64,000 nucleotides of DNA from Arthrobacter gallicola (GCF_014836775.1 NZ_JACSQD010000003.1:124001-188000); one strand, 5' to 3'. Shown: positions 47,737 through 56,909, counted from the stretch's first letter. Numbers and translations: made by a program. The notes: generated by a model not told the origin, from the sequence alone.

Positions 47737-50700
47737 ATGCCAGTTTGGTCGAGAACGTCGCGCGGAAGTGCAGGAAAGAGGGCACCAGTGTCTGAGCCGA
47801 ATCCCGGGGAAAAGGCCTCGGACTTCCTGCTGCCGTGGCTGGCGGGGCTTGGCCAGCATGCGGGGTCGGACACGCTGCTGCACTACACCGTCTCGGCGGA
47901 GAACAGCATTGACCTGACCCACGCGCATCCGTCCGGCCTGGCGCAGCTCCTCGCGGGGCGGCGTACCCGGCTGTCCACGCTGCTGCGCGACGCCGACCAC
48001 TACCGGACCGCACTGCGGGCCGCACGGGCGCTCCGGGCAAAAATCTATGAACTGGGATCCGACCGCGGTCTCGACGTCGGATACCTCGCGGCGGGCACGG
48101 CCTCCTGGCGGTACGCCTCCGACGACGCCGTGCGGCCGGAATCCCTGACGGCACCGGTGCTGCTGACACCTGTTTCTCTCACCGTGCATCCGTCGCAGGA
48201 TGATTACGAGCTTCAGCTCACCGGCAAAGCCGAACTGAACCCCGCCCTGGTCCGGCATCTGCAGGCCCAGCAGGGACTGGACGTTGATGCCGAAGCACTC
48301 GCCCGGCTGGCCTACGGCACCGCCCGGTTTGATCCGCACCCGGTCCTGGACCGTCTGCGGGCCTTGACCGAGGGAGTGCGCGGTATGAACATCGAGCACC
48401 GGATCCTGGTCTCGACCTTCGCAGACCTGCCGGACCTTGCCGAGGATACGGCGCTGGACCCCAGCCACCCGGTCCTCCGTGCGCTGATGGAGTCCGCGGT
48501 CAACGGCCGCGACCAGGCTTCCGAACCCGGCGATCCCGGGCTTCCTCCCCTCGACGAACGGTCACCGGCGGACGAGTTCCTGGTGCTCGACGCCGACCGC
48601 GAGCAGCAGGACGTGCTGGATTTGATTGGCGCGGGCGAATCCCTGGTGGTTTCTGCTCCTCCCGGCACCGGGCAGACGCAGACCGTTCTCAACGCGGCAA
48701 CAGCGCTGGTGAACGCCGGAAAATCCGTGCTGGTGGTTGCCGAACGCCGCAGCACGCTGAACGAATTCGTCTCCGGGCTCGATGCCCTGAACCTGGGCTC
48801 TTTGGTGCTGCAGGCCAACACCGGCCTGAACGAGGAGCAGCTGCGGGACCGGCTGGTCAGGGCAATCGTCCGTAACGAAAAAGCCGTGGAACCCAATCTG
48901 GGCAACCTGCACAAGGTGCTGGCAGAAAGCAGGCACCAGCTGCGGGACCATGTGAAGTCCCTGCACAACGTGCGCCAGCGCTGGGGATGCTCGCCTTACC
49001 AGGCGATGCAGTCACTGGCCGAACTCACCTCCATGAACCCCGCGCCGGCCACCACTGTGCGGCTCAAGCGCAGCGTGCTGGACAGCATCACCGACCGCAC
49101 TGAGCTGACCGGGCGCCTGCGCCGCGCCGCGGAACTGGGCAGTTTTTCCCGCGCCGCTGTGTCGAGCCCGTGGTTCGGCGCCAAACTGCTCAACCGCAAG
49201 GAAACCGAAGCGGCGCACAAACTCTCCGCGGAACTGGCCGAGGCACTGCCGAAGCTGCGCGAGCGGGTGCAGGAGGTCGCTGAGCATTCCCAGATCAGCC
49301 TGGGGGAGACCTTCGCCCAGTGGGGAGAGCAGCTGGAGCTGCTCGTGGCCGTGCGTGAGAGCCTGGACAAGTTCACCCCGGACATTTTCGACCGGCCGGT
49401 GACCGACCTGATTTCTGCCACGGCGACTTCCTCCTGGCGCCGGGAGCACGGTGTGGACATGAGTTCCATGACCCGCTCACGGCTGCGCCGGGTCGCCAAG
49501 GAATACATCCGTCCCGGGGTCCACATTTCGGATTTGCACACCTCCCTGGTCCAGGTCCAGCAGCAGCGGGTGACCTGGTCCCGGTACGCAACCACGCAGC
49601 GCCATCCCTCCGTGCCGACCGGACTCGCGGACCTGAACCGCACCTACCTGGCCGTGAAGGAGCAGCTGGAAACCCTGAGCGGCATCCTGGTCCGGAATCC
49701 GGATCAGCCGGACCTTGCCGGGCAGTCGCTGGACGAGCTCGAGAAACGGCTGCACGCCCTGGCCGGGGACAAGGAAACCCTGGAAACGCTGCCGGAGCGG
49801 ACGCTGCTGGTGGACGAGATGCGCGGGCAGGGCCTCGGCGAGCTGCTGGAGGACCTCGAAGCCCGCGAAGTCACGCCGCGGCAGGTGGGCTACGAGCTGG
49901 AACTTGCCTGGTGGCAGTCTGCGCTGGAAGCCATGATCAGCGGGGACGACTACCTCGCCATGTCAGACGGAGACAGCCTGCGGAGGCTGGAAGCCGAATA
50001 CCGGCTGGCCGACAACGCGCACATTGCCTCCGGTTCCTCGCGGCTGCGCTGGGCTCTGGCGAAGCGCTGGCGCGAAGGAATCACGTCCAAGGCGCACGCA
50101 GCAGAACGGCTCAAGGAAACCATCAAATCCGGTCCGCTGAGTGTTGAATCGCTCAGCACCCAGTCTGAAGACCTCGTCTCCTCCCTCCTTCCCATCTGGG
50201 CTGCCAGCCCGCTGCTGCTGCCCATGCTGCTGCCCGGCACCCGGCACTTTGACGCGCTCATCATCCTGGACGCCGAATCGGTCAGCCTGCAGGCCGCCGT
50301 GCCCGCCATCGCACGTGCCAGCCAGGTCATCGCGTTTGGCGACGACTGCCTGGGCGGTCCGCGCCCCTTCACCATCGATGTGAAGGCACAGCCGGCCGCA
50401 GAGGACCTGACCAGCGTTTTCGACGCCCTCAAGCGGATCCTGCCCTGCCGCTCCCTGTCCACGGTTTACCGCGGGACAGACAAGCAGCTGCTCAAGCAGC
50501 TCAGCGATGAGTTCTACGACGGACGCCTGGCGTGGATCCCCCGCGGGGATGAAGTAGCCACCGGCGAACGTCCGCTGACGGTGGAATACCTGGCAGACGG
50601 CACCGGCATGCCCAGCGCCGATCATGATGGCGTTGAAAGCGTGGCAGCCGAGGTCAACCGCGTGGTTGACCTGGTGTTCGAGCACATCCGGCGCCGGCCC

Positions 50701-51699
50701 AGCCAGTCCCTGGCCGTGATTACCGCCAGTTCCAGGCATGCAGTCCGCGTCGCCGAGGCGATCCGCGTCCAGATGGCAAACTTCCCCTGGGCCGCTGACT
50801 TCTTTGCCCCCGGGGTTGAATCCTTCCGCGTGGTGCCTGCAGACCGGGCAACCGGACTGGTCCGGGACGCGGTGATCTTCTCCCTTGGGTACGGCCGGAC
50901 CCCGCACGGCCGCGCACTCCACAGCTTTGGGCTGCTCTCCGAACCGGAAGGCCGCGGCTGGTTCGTGAACGCGATGACACGTGCCCGGCAGCGGCTGCAC
51001 GTCCTCACCTGTTTCCAGCCCGCGGATCTGGACGAATCACGCCTGGGCCACGGAGCCCTGGACTTCTACCGGCTGCTGGTGCGGGAACTCTCCGGGCAGC
51101 CTGCTGCTGTTGTGGAGGCTCCCGGTGCCGGCGGGTCGATCATGTCCGATGACCCCCTGGTGGCGGACCTTGTGGGCCGGCTGCGGTCACGCGGAGCGCA
51201 GGTCTGGGATCACTACGACGGCGTGATCGACATCGTGGCGACCGTGCAGCGCCAGGGCGGATCGGATCCAGCGGTGCCCATGGCCATTGAATCCGACGGC
51301 ACGGCCCGGTACCGGAGCATGAGTGTCCGGGAACGCAGCCGGCTTCGTCCGCAGCTCCTGGAACGCCTGGGCTGGCGGTATATGCCGTTGTGGACCATCG
51401 AGGTCTTCACCGACCCGTCCGCATGTGCTGACCTGGTGGGCCGGTACCTGGGCCTACGGGCGCCGGAAGCCGGACAGGAACCCATCCGTACCGCCAGCTT
51501 CACCGAAACCCGGAACATAGTCACTCCGCACGGGAGCACCCGCATCCGCCAGCGTTCCGCTTCAGAAGCGAATCCTGCCGGGGAATCCGCTCCCGCTGCA
51601 GAGTCCAACCCGGCCATCAGCGCCGCCGCGAAAGCGGCCGCTGCCGTGGCCGGTGGAAGCGACAGAGGCAATGACGCAGGAAACAAACCAGCCAACTAA
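47737..51699 (+). CDS. SF1 helicase-like protein with degenerate Walker motifs and C-terminal nuclease-like domain
   Basis: Large protein (1,320 aa) shaped like the AAA_11/AAA_12 SF1 helicases. The N-terminal 280 residues resemble the DUF4011-type lead. Walker A reads SAPPGTGQTQT with Q313 where Lys is invariant. The Walker B site reads LIILDAES (D845), versus the usual DEAS, and motif III is GDDCLGGPRPF instead of GDPKQLPP. A motif VI-like NAMTRARQRL is near 1078. The last 150 residues resemble the Vsr-like REase_MTES_1575 fold: IDIVATV, AIESDG (E1185), LLERLGWRYMPLWTIEVF. It is probably non-hydrolysing or atypical; the function is unknown. Start set by TAGCTT 7 nt upstream; GTG 47788 is the alternative. 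Confidence 0.78.
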   Translation: MPVWSRTSRGSAGKRAPVSEPNPGEKASDFLLPWLAGLGQHAGSDTLLHYTVSAENSIDLTHAHPSGLAQLLAGRRTRLSTLLRDADHYRTALRAARALRAKIYELGSDRGLDVGYLAAGTASWRYASDDAVRPESLTAPVLLTPVSLTVHPSQDDYELQLTGKAELNPALVRHLQAQQGLDVDAEALARLAYGTARFDPHPVLDRLRALTEGVRGMNIEHRILVSTFADLPDLAEDTALDPSHPVLRALMESAVNGRDQASEPGDPGLPPLDERSPADEFLVLDADREQQDVLDLIGAGESLVVSAPPGTGQTQTVLNAATALVNAGKSVLVVAERRSTLNEFVSGLDALNLGSLVLQANTGLNEEQLRDRLVRAIVRNEKAVEPNLGNLHKVLAESRHQLRDHVKSLHNVRQRWGCSPYQAMQSLAELTSMNPAPATTVRLKRSVLDSITDRTELTGRLRRAAELGSFSRAAVSSPWFGAKLLNRKETEAAHKLSAELAEALPKLRERVQEVAEHSQISLGETFAQWGEQLELLVAVRESLDKFTPDIFDRPVTDLISATATSSWRREHGVDMSSMTRSRLRRVAKEYIRPGVHISDLHTSLVQVQQQRVTWSRYATTQRHPSVPTGLADLNRTYLAVKEQLETLSGILVRNPDQPDLAGQSLDELEKRLHALAGDKETLETLPERTLLVDEMRGQGLGELLEDLEAREVTPRQVGYELELAWWQSALEAMISGDDYLAMSDGDSLRRLEAEYRLADNAHIASGSSRLRWALAKRWREGITSKAHAAERLKETIKSGPLSVESLSTQSEDLVSSLLPIWAASPLLLPMLLPGTRHFDALIILDAESVSLQAAVPAIARASQVIAFGDDCLGGPRPFTIDVKAQPAAEDLTSVFDALKRILPCRSLSTVYRGTDKQLLKQLSDEFYDGRLAWIPRGDEVATGERPLTVEYLADGTGMPSADHDGVESVAAEVNRVVDLVFEHIRRRPSQSLAVITASSRHAVRVAEAIRVQMANFPWAADFFAPGVESFRVVPADRATGLVRDAVIFSLGYGRTPHGRALHSFGLLSEPEGRGWFVNAMTRARQRLHVLTCFQPADLDESRLGHGALDFYRLLVRELSGQPAAVVEAPGAGGSIMSDDPLVADLVGRLRSRGAQVWDHYDGVIDIVATVQRQGGSDPAVPMAIESDGTARYRSMSVRERSRLRPQLLERLGWRYMPLWTIEVFTDPSACADLVGRYLGLRAPEAGQEPIRTASFTETRNIVTPHGSTRIRQRSASEANPAGESAPAAESNPAISAAAKAAAAVAGGSDRGNDAGNKPAN

Positions 51700-52246
51700 T
51701 CCGATGGGAGTGTCCGCCGGCGGCTCTGCCCGGCCGGTGGACGCTGTGGACTCTGACCAGCGCATGGACTCTGACCAGCGCATGGATTCCGACCAGCCCG
51801 TGCGCTCTGACAGGCCGGGGGATCGTGACAAGTCTGTGGATTGCGGCAAGCCTGTGGATTGCGGCAAGCCGGTGGACACCGGTCCTCCAGCCGCAGGCAG
51901 GCGGCGGTCCCGCCGCAGCACCGCGGCGCCGGCGACGCTGCGGCGTGCTGCGGAATTGATCCAGTCCGCGCCGTCCGTTCCCCGGAGTGCCGGCACGCCC
52001 CCGGCCGGACCGGGCACCAGCTCAGCGCAGCCGGGTGGCCGGCCGGGCAGCCAGCCGCAGCCACCATCCGCTGGCAACAGCCCGGACTCCGCGGACCGGG
52101 CAGAGCACCTCCCCAAGGCCGGTCAGCGGCCGGGCCCCGCCGATCTTCCACGGCTGGCCGGTGAAGACGATCCCCGCGCCTGGGGCGACCGGCCGGACGA
52201 CAGCGCTGAGTGGCTCCGCGAACAGCGGCCCCCGCACTGGGGCTGA
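51671..52246 (+). CDS. Hypothetical repeat-rich polar protein
   Basis: I recognise no domain in these 191 aa. Residues 25-60 hold short direct repeats (DSDQRM units and CGKPVD units); the middle is Arg/Pro/Gly-rich, and the last 40 residues (AGEDDPRAWGDRPDDSAEWL, then REQRPPHWG) look more constrained and may be the conserved part. The ATG lies 29 nt inside the end of the helicase-like gene with AGAGG before it, so the two are probably coupled. Convergent with the SAF gene. Coding status rests on the overlap and the terminal motif. Confidence 0.6.
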   Translation: MTQETNQPTNPMGVSAGGSARPVDAVDSDQRMDSDQRMDSDQPVRSDRPGDRDKSVDCGKPVDCGKPVDTGPPAAGRRRSRRSTAAPATLRRAAELIQSAPSVPRSAGTPPAGPGTSSAQPGGRPGSQPQPPSAGNSPDSADRAEHLPKAGQRPGPADLPRLAGEDDPRAWGDRPDDSAEWLREQRPPHWG

Positions 52247-52288
52247 AGCTCTGCTGCCCCGGGAAGCGCCAGGGGACTCACCGCGGGG

Positions 52289-53086
52289 CTAACCGCCGCT
52301 GATCACCAGATACAGGTTTCCACGCTCGGAGGCGCCGGCCAGCGCGGCGGCCTCCTGCCCGCGCGCAGCAACAACGACCAGCCGAGCGTCAGTCTCCGCG
52401 GGCCCTGGCCAGGTTCCTCCGCTCTCCTCGGCCGGGCCGGCAATCCACAGCACCGGAACACCGGCGGCCAGCCGCGAGGCCTCCGCAGATCCATTGAAAC
52501 CGGGTTCCGGTGCGAGCATCACATCAACGAGGACACCGGGTGAGAGCAGCCCGGCCGCGGCTGGATCCGCGGTCCGCAGCGGCACGGCGGAGGTGCCGGA
52601 CGGGGCACCGGTGAGCAGCCCGGGTCCCACCAGGAAGGAATCGGTCAGGACGCTCCCAGCCCGCAGCGGAACAGCCAGCCGCTGGCCGGCCAAGGCCCCC
52701 GGGTCGCCGAACGACCCGGCCGAATCAGCGGCAGCCGGAAACGCCGTTAACCGCAGGTCACCGGATGTCAGGACGTGCCCCGCCGGCAGATCGGCGCCGG
52801 CGGTCACGAGGTGTGCCGTCCGGACATCAGGTGGAAGATAGGCCTGCACGGCGGTACCGCAGGCCAGTGACACGAGGATGCCTGCCAGGAGTCTCCGCCG
52901 CCGTACGGTGAACCTCCGCAACCGGTCCCGCAGCGCCGCCTTTTCCGCCTGTTCCCGGCCAGGCTGCCGGAAGGCCGTCCCCGGTCTGCCGTACGGCGGC
53001 CTGGGTGAACCGCGTTGGGGCGGGGAAGTGCGTTTGCCGGGAGCAGAGCTGCGCCGGGCACGGCGGGAGGGCGAGAGGCCGAACAT
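52289..53086 (-). CDS. SAF domain membrane protein
   Basis: Protein of 265 aa with an Arg/Pro-rich cytoplasmic N-terminus, one membrane segment at about 65-85 (LLAGILVSLACGTAVQAYL), then a SAF domain (VTAGADLPAGHVLTSGDLRL and GQRLAVPLRAGSVLT). SAF proteins of this layout (CpaB/FlgA-like) are linked to pilus assembly or polysaccharide binding, but no pilus genes are present here, so the role is open. TAGCAT lies 6 nt before the ATG (leaderless). It follows fmdB on the same strand after a terminator. Confidence 0.84.
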   Translation of the reverse strand: MFGLSPSRRARRSSAPGKRTSPPQRGSPRPPYGRPGTAFRQPGREQAEKAALRDRLRRFTVRRRRLLAGILVSLACGTAVQAYLPPDVRTAHLVTAGADLPAGHVLTSGDLRLTAFPAAADSAGSFGDPGALAGQRLAVPLRAGSVLTDSFLVGPGLLTGAPSGTSAVPLRTADPAAAGLLSPGVLVDVMLAPEPGFNGSAEASRLAAGVPVLWIAGPAEESGGTWPGPAETDARLVVVAARGQEAAALAGASERGNLYLVISGG

Positions 53087-53092
53087 GCTGCC

Positions 53093-53098
53093 ATGCTA
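53093..53098 (-). promoter_or_regulatory. -10 hexamer TAGCAT for the SAF gene
   Basis: On the minus strand TAGCAT is followed by GGCAGC (6 nt) and the ATG at 53086. Confidence 0.5.
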
Positions 53099-53142
53099 GG
53101 GACCAGCCGGCTTCCGGCTCCGGAGGGCGGACGGAGCCGGGG

Positions 53143-53186
53143 ATAACAAACGGCGCCCGTGGACCTGTGGAGGACCAGCGGACGCC
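53143..53186 (-). terminator. Terminator after fmdB (minus strand)
   Basis: An imperfect 15-16 bp inverted repeat (53152-53186) is followed on the minus strand by GTTTGTTAT. A second 9-bp stem CCGGCTCCG/CGGAGCCGG lies at 53114-53140. Confidence 0.65.
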
Positions 53187-53220
53187 GTCGTGTGTTTAGG
53201 TGGTTTGGACTCCCGTGGCG

Positions 53221-53523
53221 TCAGCCTGCGGAGGCGGTGGCGGAAGACGCCGCAGCCGCAGGGGCAGGGGCAGGCGAAGACTTCTCTGACGCTGCTGCCT
53301 TGGCCGGGCTTTCCTTTGCGGGTGCGGCGGCGACGGTGGAAGCAGCATCCCTGGAATCGGTGCGGTAGAAGCCGGATCCCTTGAAGACCACGCCCACGCT
53401 GTTGAACTTCTTGCGCAGATTCCCGCCACATTCCGGGCAGACGGTCAGGCTGTCATCGGTGAAGGACTGCTGGATATCGAACGCGTGGCCGCAATCCTTG
53501 CAGGCATAGGCATACGTGGGCAC
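53221..53523 (-). CDS. FmdB family zinc-ribbon protein
   Basis: Small zinc-ribbon protein, 100 aa. Two Cys pairs (YACKDCGHAF and CPECGGNLRKKF) form the FmdB/PF09723 ribbon, followed by VVFKGSGFYRTDSR. The last 45 residues are an Ala/Ser/Pro/Lys-rich tail. The family is presumed regulatory; no partner is indicated here. GTG 53523 follows AGGAGGAG. Directly downstream of the 5-FTHF cyclo-ligase on the same strand. Confidence 0.92.
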   Translation of the reverse strand: MPTYAYACKDCGHAFDIQQSFTDDSLTVCPECGGNLRKKFNSVGVVFKGSGFYRTDSRDAASTVAAAPAKESPAKAAASEKSSPAPAPAAAASSATASAG

Positions 53524-53635
53524 TCTTACTCCTCCTGAAGACCGAAAAATAAGGCCGCAGCCGTGCTTACCGCGCCGGCACGCCCCGGTGGGGGATGCGT
53601 GCGGGCATCAAGTTGGCACTCTGGGACCTTGAGTG

Positions 53636-54244
53636 CTAAGTATACACCCCGGAAGTTGGCACCGGCCGGAAGCCGGAAGGTGTCAGGACCCCGTCCACGG
53701 GAGCGTCAAACGCCTCGGCGGGGAGCTCCCCGGCGGGCAGAAGCTCATGGTCGTACACGATGGCGATGGTGCGCCCCGTCCCGCCCGCGGCCCTGTACCG
53801 GGCCAGGAAACGGTCATAGTAGCCGCCGCCCTTACCCATCCGGGTTCCGGCCGCATCTGCAGCCAGGGCAGGGACAAAGAGCAGTTCAAGTCCTTGGACG
53901 GCGTCCAATCCCAGGCTGGGCCCGACCGGCTCAGGGATGCCGGGGAACAGTCCGGCAGCCAGCTCTATGTCCGGGCTCCAGTGCCGCCAGGAGAGCTGCC
54001 GGTCCGGTTCACACACCGGTACCACCACGGTGTGCCCGGCAGTGTCCAGGTCCTCAAGCAGCCTGGAGGTGTCGGGTTCACCAGTCATGGAGAGGTAGCA
54101 GGCCACCAACGAGTGTGCCGGAAGATCCCGGAGGAGGGGAGCGGCGGCGGAAGCGAGTGCTTCGGCCGTGGCGGCGGCACTGCCCAGCGCACGCCGCTGC
54201 CGGCGGAAGCGGGAGCGGATGGGGTCTTTATGCTCAGCTGACAT
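53636..54244 (-). CDS. 5-formyltetrahydrofolate cyclo-ligase
   Basis: ATP-dependent conversion of 5-formyl-THF to 5,10-methenyl-THF. At 202 aa it has the N-terminal basic KDPIRSRFRRQRRAL and the C-terminal loop GTRMGKGGGYYDRFLARY, the ATP/phosphate-binding signature, then IAIVYDHELLPAGELP. The ATG at 54244 follows CACAAT by 6 nt; a start at 54274 would add ten unconserved residues. Divergent from galU. Confidence 0.93.
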   Translation of the reverse strand: MSAEHKDPIRSRFRRQRRALGSAAATAEALASAAAPLLRDLPAHSLVACYLSMTGEPDTSRLLEDLDTAGHTVVVPVCEPDRQLSWRHWSPDIELAAGLFPGIPEPVGPSLGLDAVQGLELLFVPALAADAAGTRMGKGGGYYDRFLARYRAAGGTGRTIAIVYDHELLPAGELPAEAFDAPVDGVLTPSGFRPVPTSGVYT

Positions 54245-54299
54245 GCACCTATTGTGCCCACAGCGGTGCGGCATTTGGCGTGCTGCCTCTTCCCATAGG

Positions 54300-54305
54300 T
54301 ATTCT
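54300..54305 (+). promoter_or_regulatory. -10 hexamer TATTCT for leaderless galU
   Basis: TATTCT is followed by TACCGTC (7 nt) and ATG 54313. Confidence 0.55.
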
Positions 54306-54312
54306 TACCGTC

Positions 54313-55215
54313 ATGACCTCACGACCGAAGATTACCAAAGCCGTTATTCCTGCCGCCGGTTTGGGCACCCGCTTCCTTCCCGCCACCAAGGCCATGCCGA
54401 AGGAAATGCTCCCCGTCGTCGACAAGCCGGCCATCCAGTACGTCGTCGAAGAGGCCGTGAATGCCGGGATGCCGGACATCCTGATGGTCACCGGGCGTAA
54501 CAAGCGCTCCCTTGAAGACCACTTCGACCGTGTCCCCTTCATTGAGGCGACACTGAAGGAAAAGGGCGACGAAAAGAAACTCGCCCTCGTGCGGGAATCG
54601 TCCGAGCTGGGCGAAATCCACTACCTCCGCCAGGGCGATCCCAAGGGACTGGGCCACGCGGTCCTGCGCGCCAAGCTGCATATCGGTGACGATCCGTTTG
54701 CTGTGCTCCTGGGTGACGATCTCATTGACGCCCGCGATCCGCTGCTGGAAACCATGGTGGAGGTACAGGCCAAGACCGGTGGTTCGGTTATCGCCCTGAT
54801 CGAGGTGGAGCCCGATCAGATCAGCTCCTACGGCTGCGCCGATATCTCGGTGATCGAAGGCGAGGACTTCGTCCGCGTCAACAAGCTGGTGGAGAAGCCC
54901 GACGCCGATGAAGCGCCTTCCAACCTCGCCGTCATCGGACGCTACGTGCTGCACCCGGCCGTCTTTGATGTTCTGGAACAAACCGGGCCTGGCCGCGGCG
55001 GGGAAATCCAGCTGACTGATGCCCTGCAGACCCTCGCATCCGCCGAGGGCGAGGGGTCAGGCGTTTACGGCGTCGTCTTCCGCGGCCGCCGTTACGACAC
55101 CGGTGACAAGCTCAGCTACCTGAAGGCCGTAGTAACCCTGGCCTCCGAACGTGATGACCTCGGCCCGGACCTGCGTACCTGGCTGAAGGAATTTACCGGA
55201 ACCATCGAAAGCTAG
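54313..55215 (+). CDS. galU: UTP-glucose-1-phosphate uridylyltransferase
   Basis: Makes UDP-glucose for cell-surface glycans and trehalose-related metabolism. At 300 aa it has the nucleotide-binding AAGLGTRFLPATKAMPKEML, the catalytic region DKPAIQYVVEEAVNAG, VLLGDDLI and the late FRGRRYDTGDKLSYLKA. ATG 54313 is set by TATTCT 7 nt upstream; upstream in-frame residues are arginine- and proline-rich noise. The GNAT gene starts 4 nt after the stop. Confidence 0.97.
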   Translation: MTSRPKITKAVIPAAGLGTRFLPATKAMPKEMLPVVDKPAIQYVVEEAVNAGMPDILMVTGRNKRSLEDHFDRVPFIEATLKEKGDEKKLALVRESSELGEIHYLRQGDPKGLGHAVLRAKLHIGDDPFAVLLGDDLIDARDPLLETMVEVQAKTGGSVIALIEVEPDQISSYGCADISVIEGEDFVRVNKLVEKPDADEAPSNLAVIGRYVLHPAVFDVLEQTGPGRGGEIQLTDALQTLASAEGEGSGVYGVVFRGRRYDTGDKLSYLKAVVTLASERDDLGPDLRTWLKEFTGTIES

Positions 55216-55219
55216 CCTC

Positions 55220-55837
55220 GTGCTGGGGTCGGCAATCTGGCCGGTGACGCTCGAATGCGGCGACCTCATCCTGCGGCCCATCCGCTACCGTGACCGCCGG
55301 GAGTGGAGTGAGGTCCGCTCCCGGAACACTCGGTGGATCGGTCCCTGGGAGGCCACCAATCCGCTGCCCGGGACGGACCTCCCCACCTACGCGGGCATGG
55401 TCCGCAGCCTTAACCAGCAAGCGCGACAGGACACTGCGCTCCCGTTCGTCATCACGGAGCGGCTGGGCGGCGCCGGCCGGGTGCCTGCCATAGTTGGGCA
55501 GCTGACCGTCTCCACGATTGTGTGGGGATCGGCGCGGATGGCGACCCTCGGCTACTGGGTGGATGAATCCCGCGCCGGCCGTGGAATCGCTCCAACGGCC
55601 GTGGCTATGGCAACAGACCACTGTTTCCGGGTGCTGGGCCTGCACCGGATGGAAATCAACATCCGGCCGGAGAACCAGCCCAGTCTGCGCGTGGTGCGGA
55701 AACTGGGCTTCCGGGAAGAGGGTCTGCGCCGCCGCTACCTGCACATTGCAGGAGACTGGGCGGATCACCTTAGCTTTGCGCTCACCGCGGAGGAAGTGCC
55801 GGAGGGGCTGCTGGCCCGGTGGCTTTCCACGCGCTGA
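55220..55837 (+). CDS. rimJ: RimJ/RimL-type GNAT N-acetyltransferase
   Basis: GNAT protein of 205 aa close to ribosomal-protein N-acetyltransferases: DLILRPIRYRDRREWSEVR, LGYWVDESRAGRGIAPTAVA (acetyl-CoA loop), LHRMEINIRPENQPSLRVVR, KLGFREEGLRRRYLHIAGDW. The natural substrate is unproven, so rimJ is a family-level symbol. Start GTG 55220; a GTG at 55241 (VTLECGD) is possible. It is probably in the galU transcript. Confidence 0.87.
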   Translation: MLGSAIWPVTLECGDLILRPIRYRDRREWSEVRSRNTRWIGPWEATNPLPGTDLPTYAGMVRSLNQQARQDTALPFVITERLGGAGRVPAIVGQLTVSTIVWGSARMATLGYWVDESRAGRGIAPTAVAMATDHCFRVLGLHRMEINIRPENQPSLRVVRKLGFREEGLRRRYLHIAGDWADHLSFALTAEEVPEGLLARWLSTR

Positions 55838-55924
55838 CCATGGCTTTTACCCCCGCAGCTGAGAATTCAGTGGAAGTCCGCCGACACACCGCAGGGAATG
55901 CGGAGGAGTGAGTTTTTTATCTCA

Positions 55925-55930
55925 TACGGT
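55925..55930 (+). promoter_or_regulatory. -10 hexamer TACGGT
   Basis: TACGGT is followed by 7 nt and GTG 55938. Confidence 0.45.
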
Positions 55931-55937
55931 CGTAGCT

Positions 55938-56900
55938 GTGGACATCCCTCTTAACAGCTCCCTGGTCCTGGCCGCAGCCGTCGGGCTCTGGTTGCTGTGG
56001 GTTGTTCCGCAGTACCTGCACGGAAGGCAGGAACCTGCAGCGTCCGTGCCGGGACGAACAGGATCCGCCGCCAGTGCAGCCAGCAGTGCCGCCAACGAAC
56101 CAGACCCAAGTTCTCAGGGGAACATCATGTACAACACCAGCACCGGCGTGCAGCCGCCGCATGGGCCGGGGCGCCCCCAGCAGGGGGCAGACCGTGGTTC
56201 TGGTGATACTGCCCGGCCTGCCGCTGCAGCCGCAGCGCCATTTCGGGTCCGGTACGACCGCCTGGTACTAGCCGGCCTCGGACTGGTTTTCCTGGCCGGG
56301 GTGCTGACAGGAGGCATAGCAGCGCTCCTGGGACTGGTGTCCGGCTGGCTGCCGGCAGCAGCCGCCGCCGGGACGCTGGCCGTTTTCGCCGGGCTGCGCA
56401 ATCTTGCCGTCCGCGACCGCCGGGCACGCCGCGCACGTTACGCAGCAGCGATGGCCCAGCGGGCGGCGGAACCCGCTGCTGCTACCCCGTCCCGGCACAA
56501 CCCGAAAGCGGACATCGTCTTTGATGCCTCCAGCTCCGCAGCTTCGGCCAAGGGAACACCTGCGCCCGCGCCGTCCGTTCAGCCTGCCGCGCCGGCCCCC
56601 AAGCCGCTGCCGCGCCTGAGCGCGGGAGAGCTTCGCGCTGCTGCCCTGGCAGAGGCCGCCAAGAGCGCCGAGGCATCCTCCTGGGAACCCGTGGACGTAC
56701 CGAAGCCGACCTACGTGGACGCTCCGATGGCACCGCGCCCGGCACCTAAGCCGCTGGCCGTCCCGGCTTCCCCCAAGCCGGTCCTGAAAACGCCTATCCG
56801 CCCCGTCGCAGCCCCCGCTGCCGGCAGCACCCCCATCGATCCCCGCCCTGCCACGGGTATCTTGAACCTGGACGACGTCCTGCAGCGGCGCCGGGCCTAA
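55938..56900 (+). CDS. Hypothetical membrane protein, Ala/Pro-rich
   Basis: I do not recognise this 320-aa protein. From GTG 55938 (TACGGT 7 nt upstream) it begins VDIPLNSSLVLAAAVGLWLL, a first membrane segment, followed by a polar loop and two more segments at about 105-140 (LVLAGLGLVFLAGVLTGG and LLGLVSGWLPAAAAAGTLAV). The second half is an Ala/Pro-rich linker ending in GILNLDDVLQRRRA, which is more constrained and may be the conserved tail. It lies upstream of a phosphotransferase. A GTG at 55908 would add ten residues. Confidence 0.72.
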   Translation: MDIPLNSSLVLAAAVGLWLLWVVPQYLHGRQEPAASVPGRTGSAASAASSAANEPDPSSQGNIMYNTSTGVQPPHGPGRPQQGADRGSGDTARPAAAAAAPFRVRYDRLVLAGLGLVFLAGVLTGGIAALLGLVSGWLPAAAAAGTLAVFAGLRNLAVRDRRARRARYAAAMAQRAAEPAAATPSRHNPKADIVFDASSSAASAKGTPAPAPSVQPAAPAPKPLPRLSAGELRAAALAEAAKSAEASSWEPVDVPKPTYVDAPMAPRPAPKPLAVPASPKPVLKTPIRPVAAPAAGSTPIDPRPATGILNLDDVLQRRRA

Positions 56901-56909
56901 CCACCCAAG

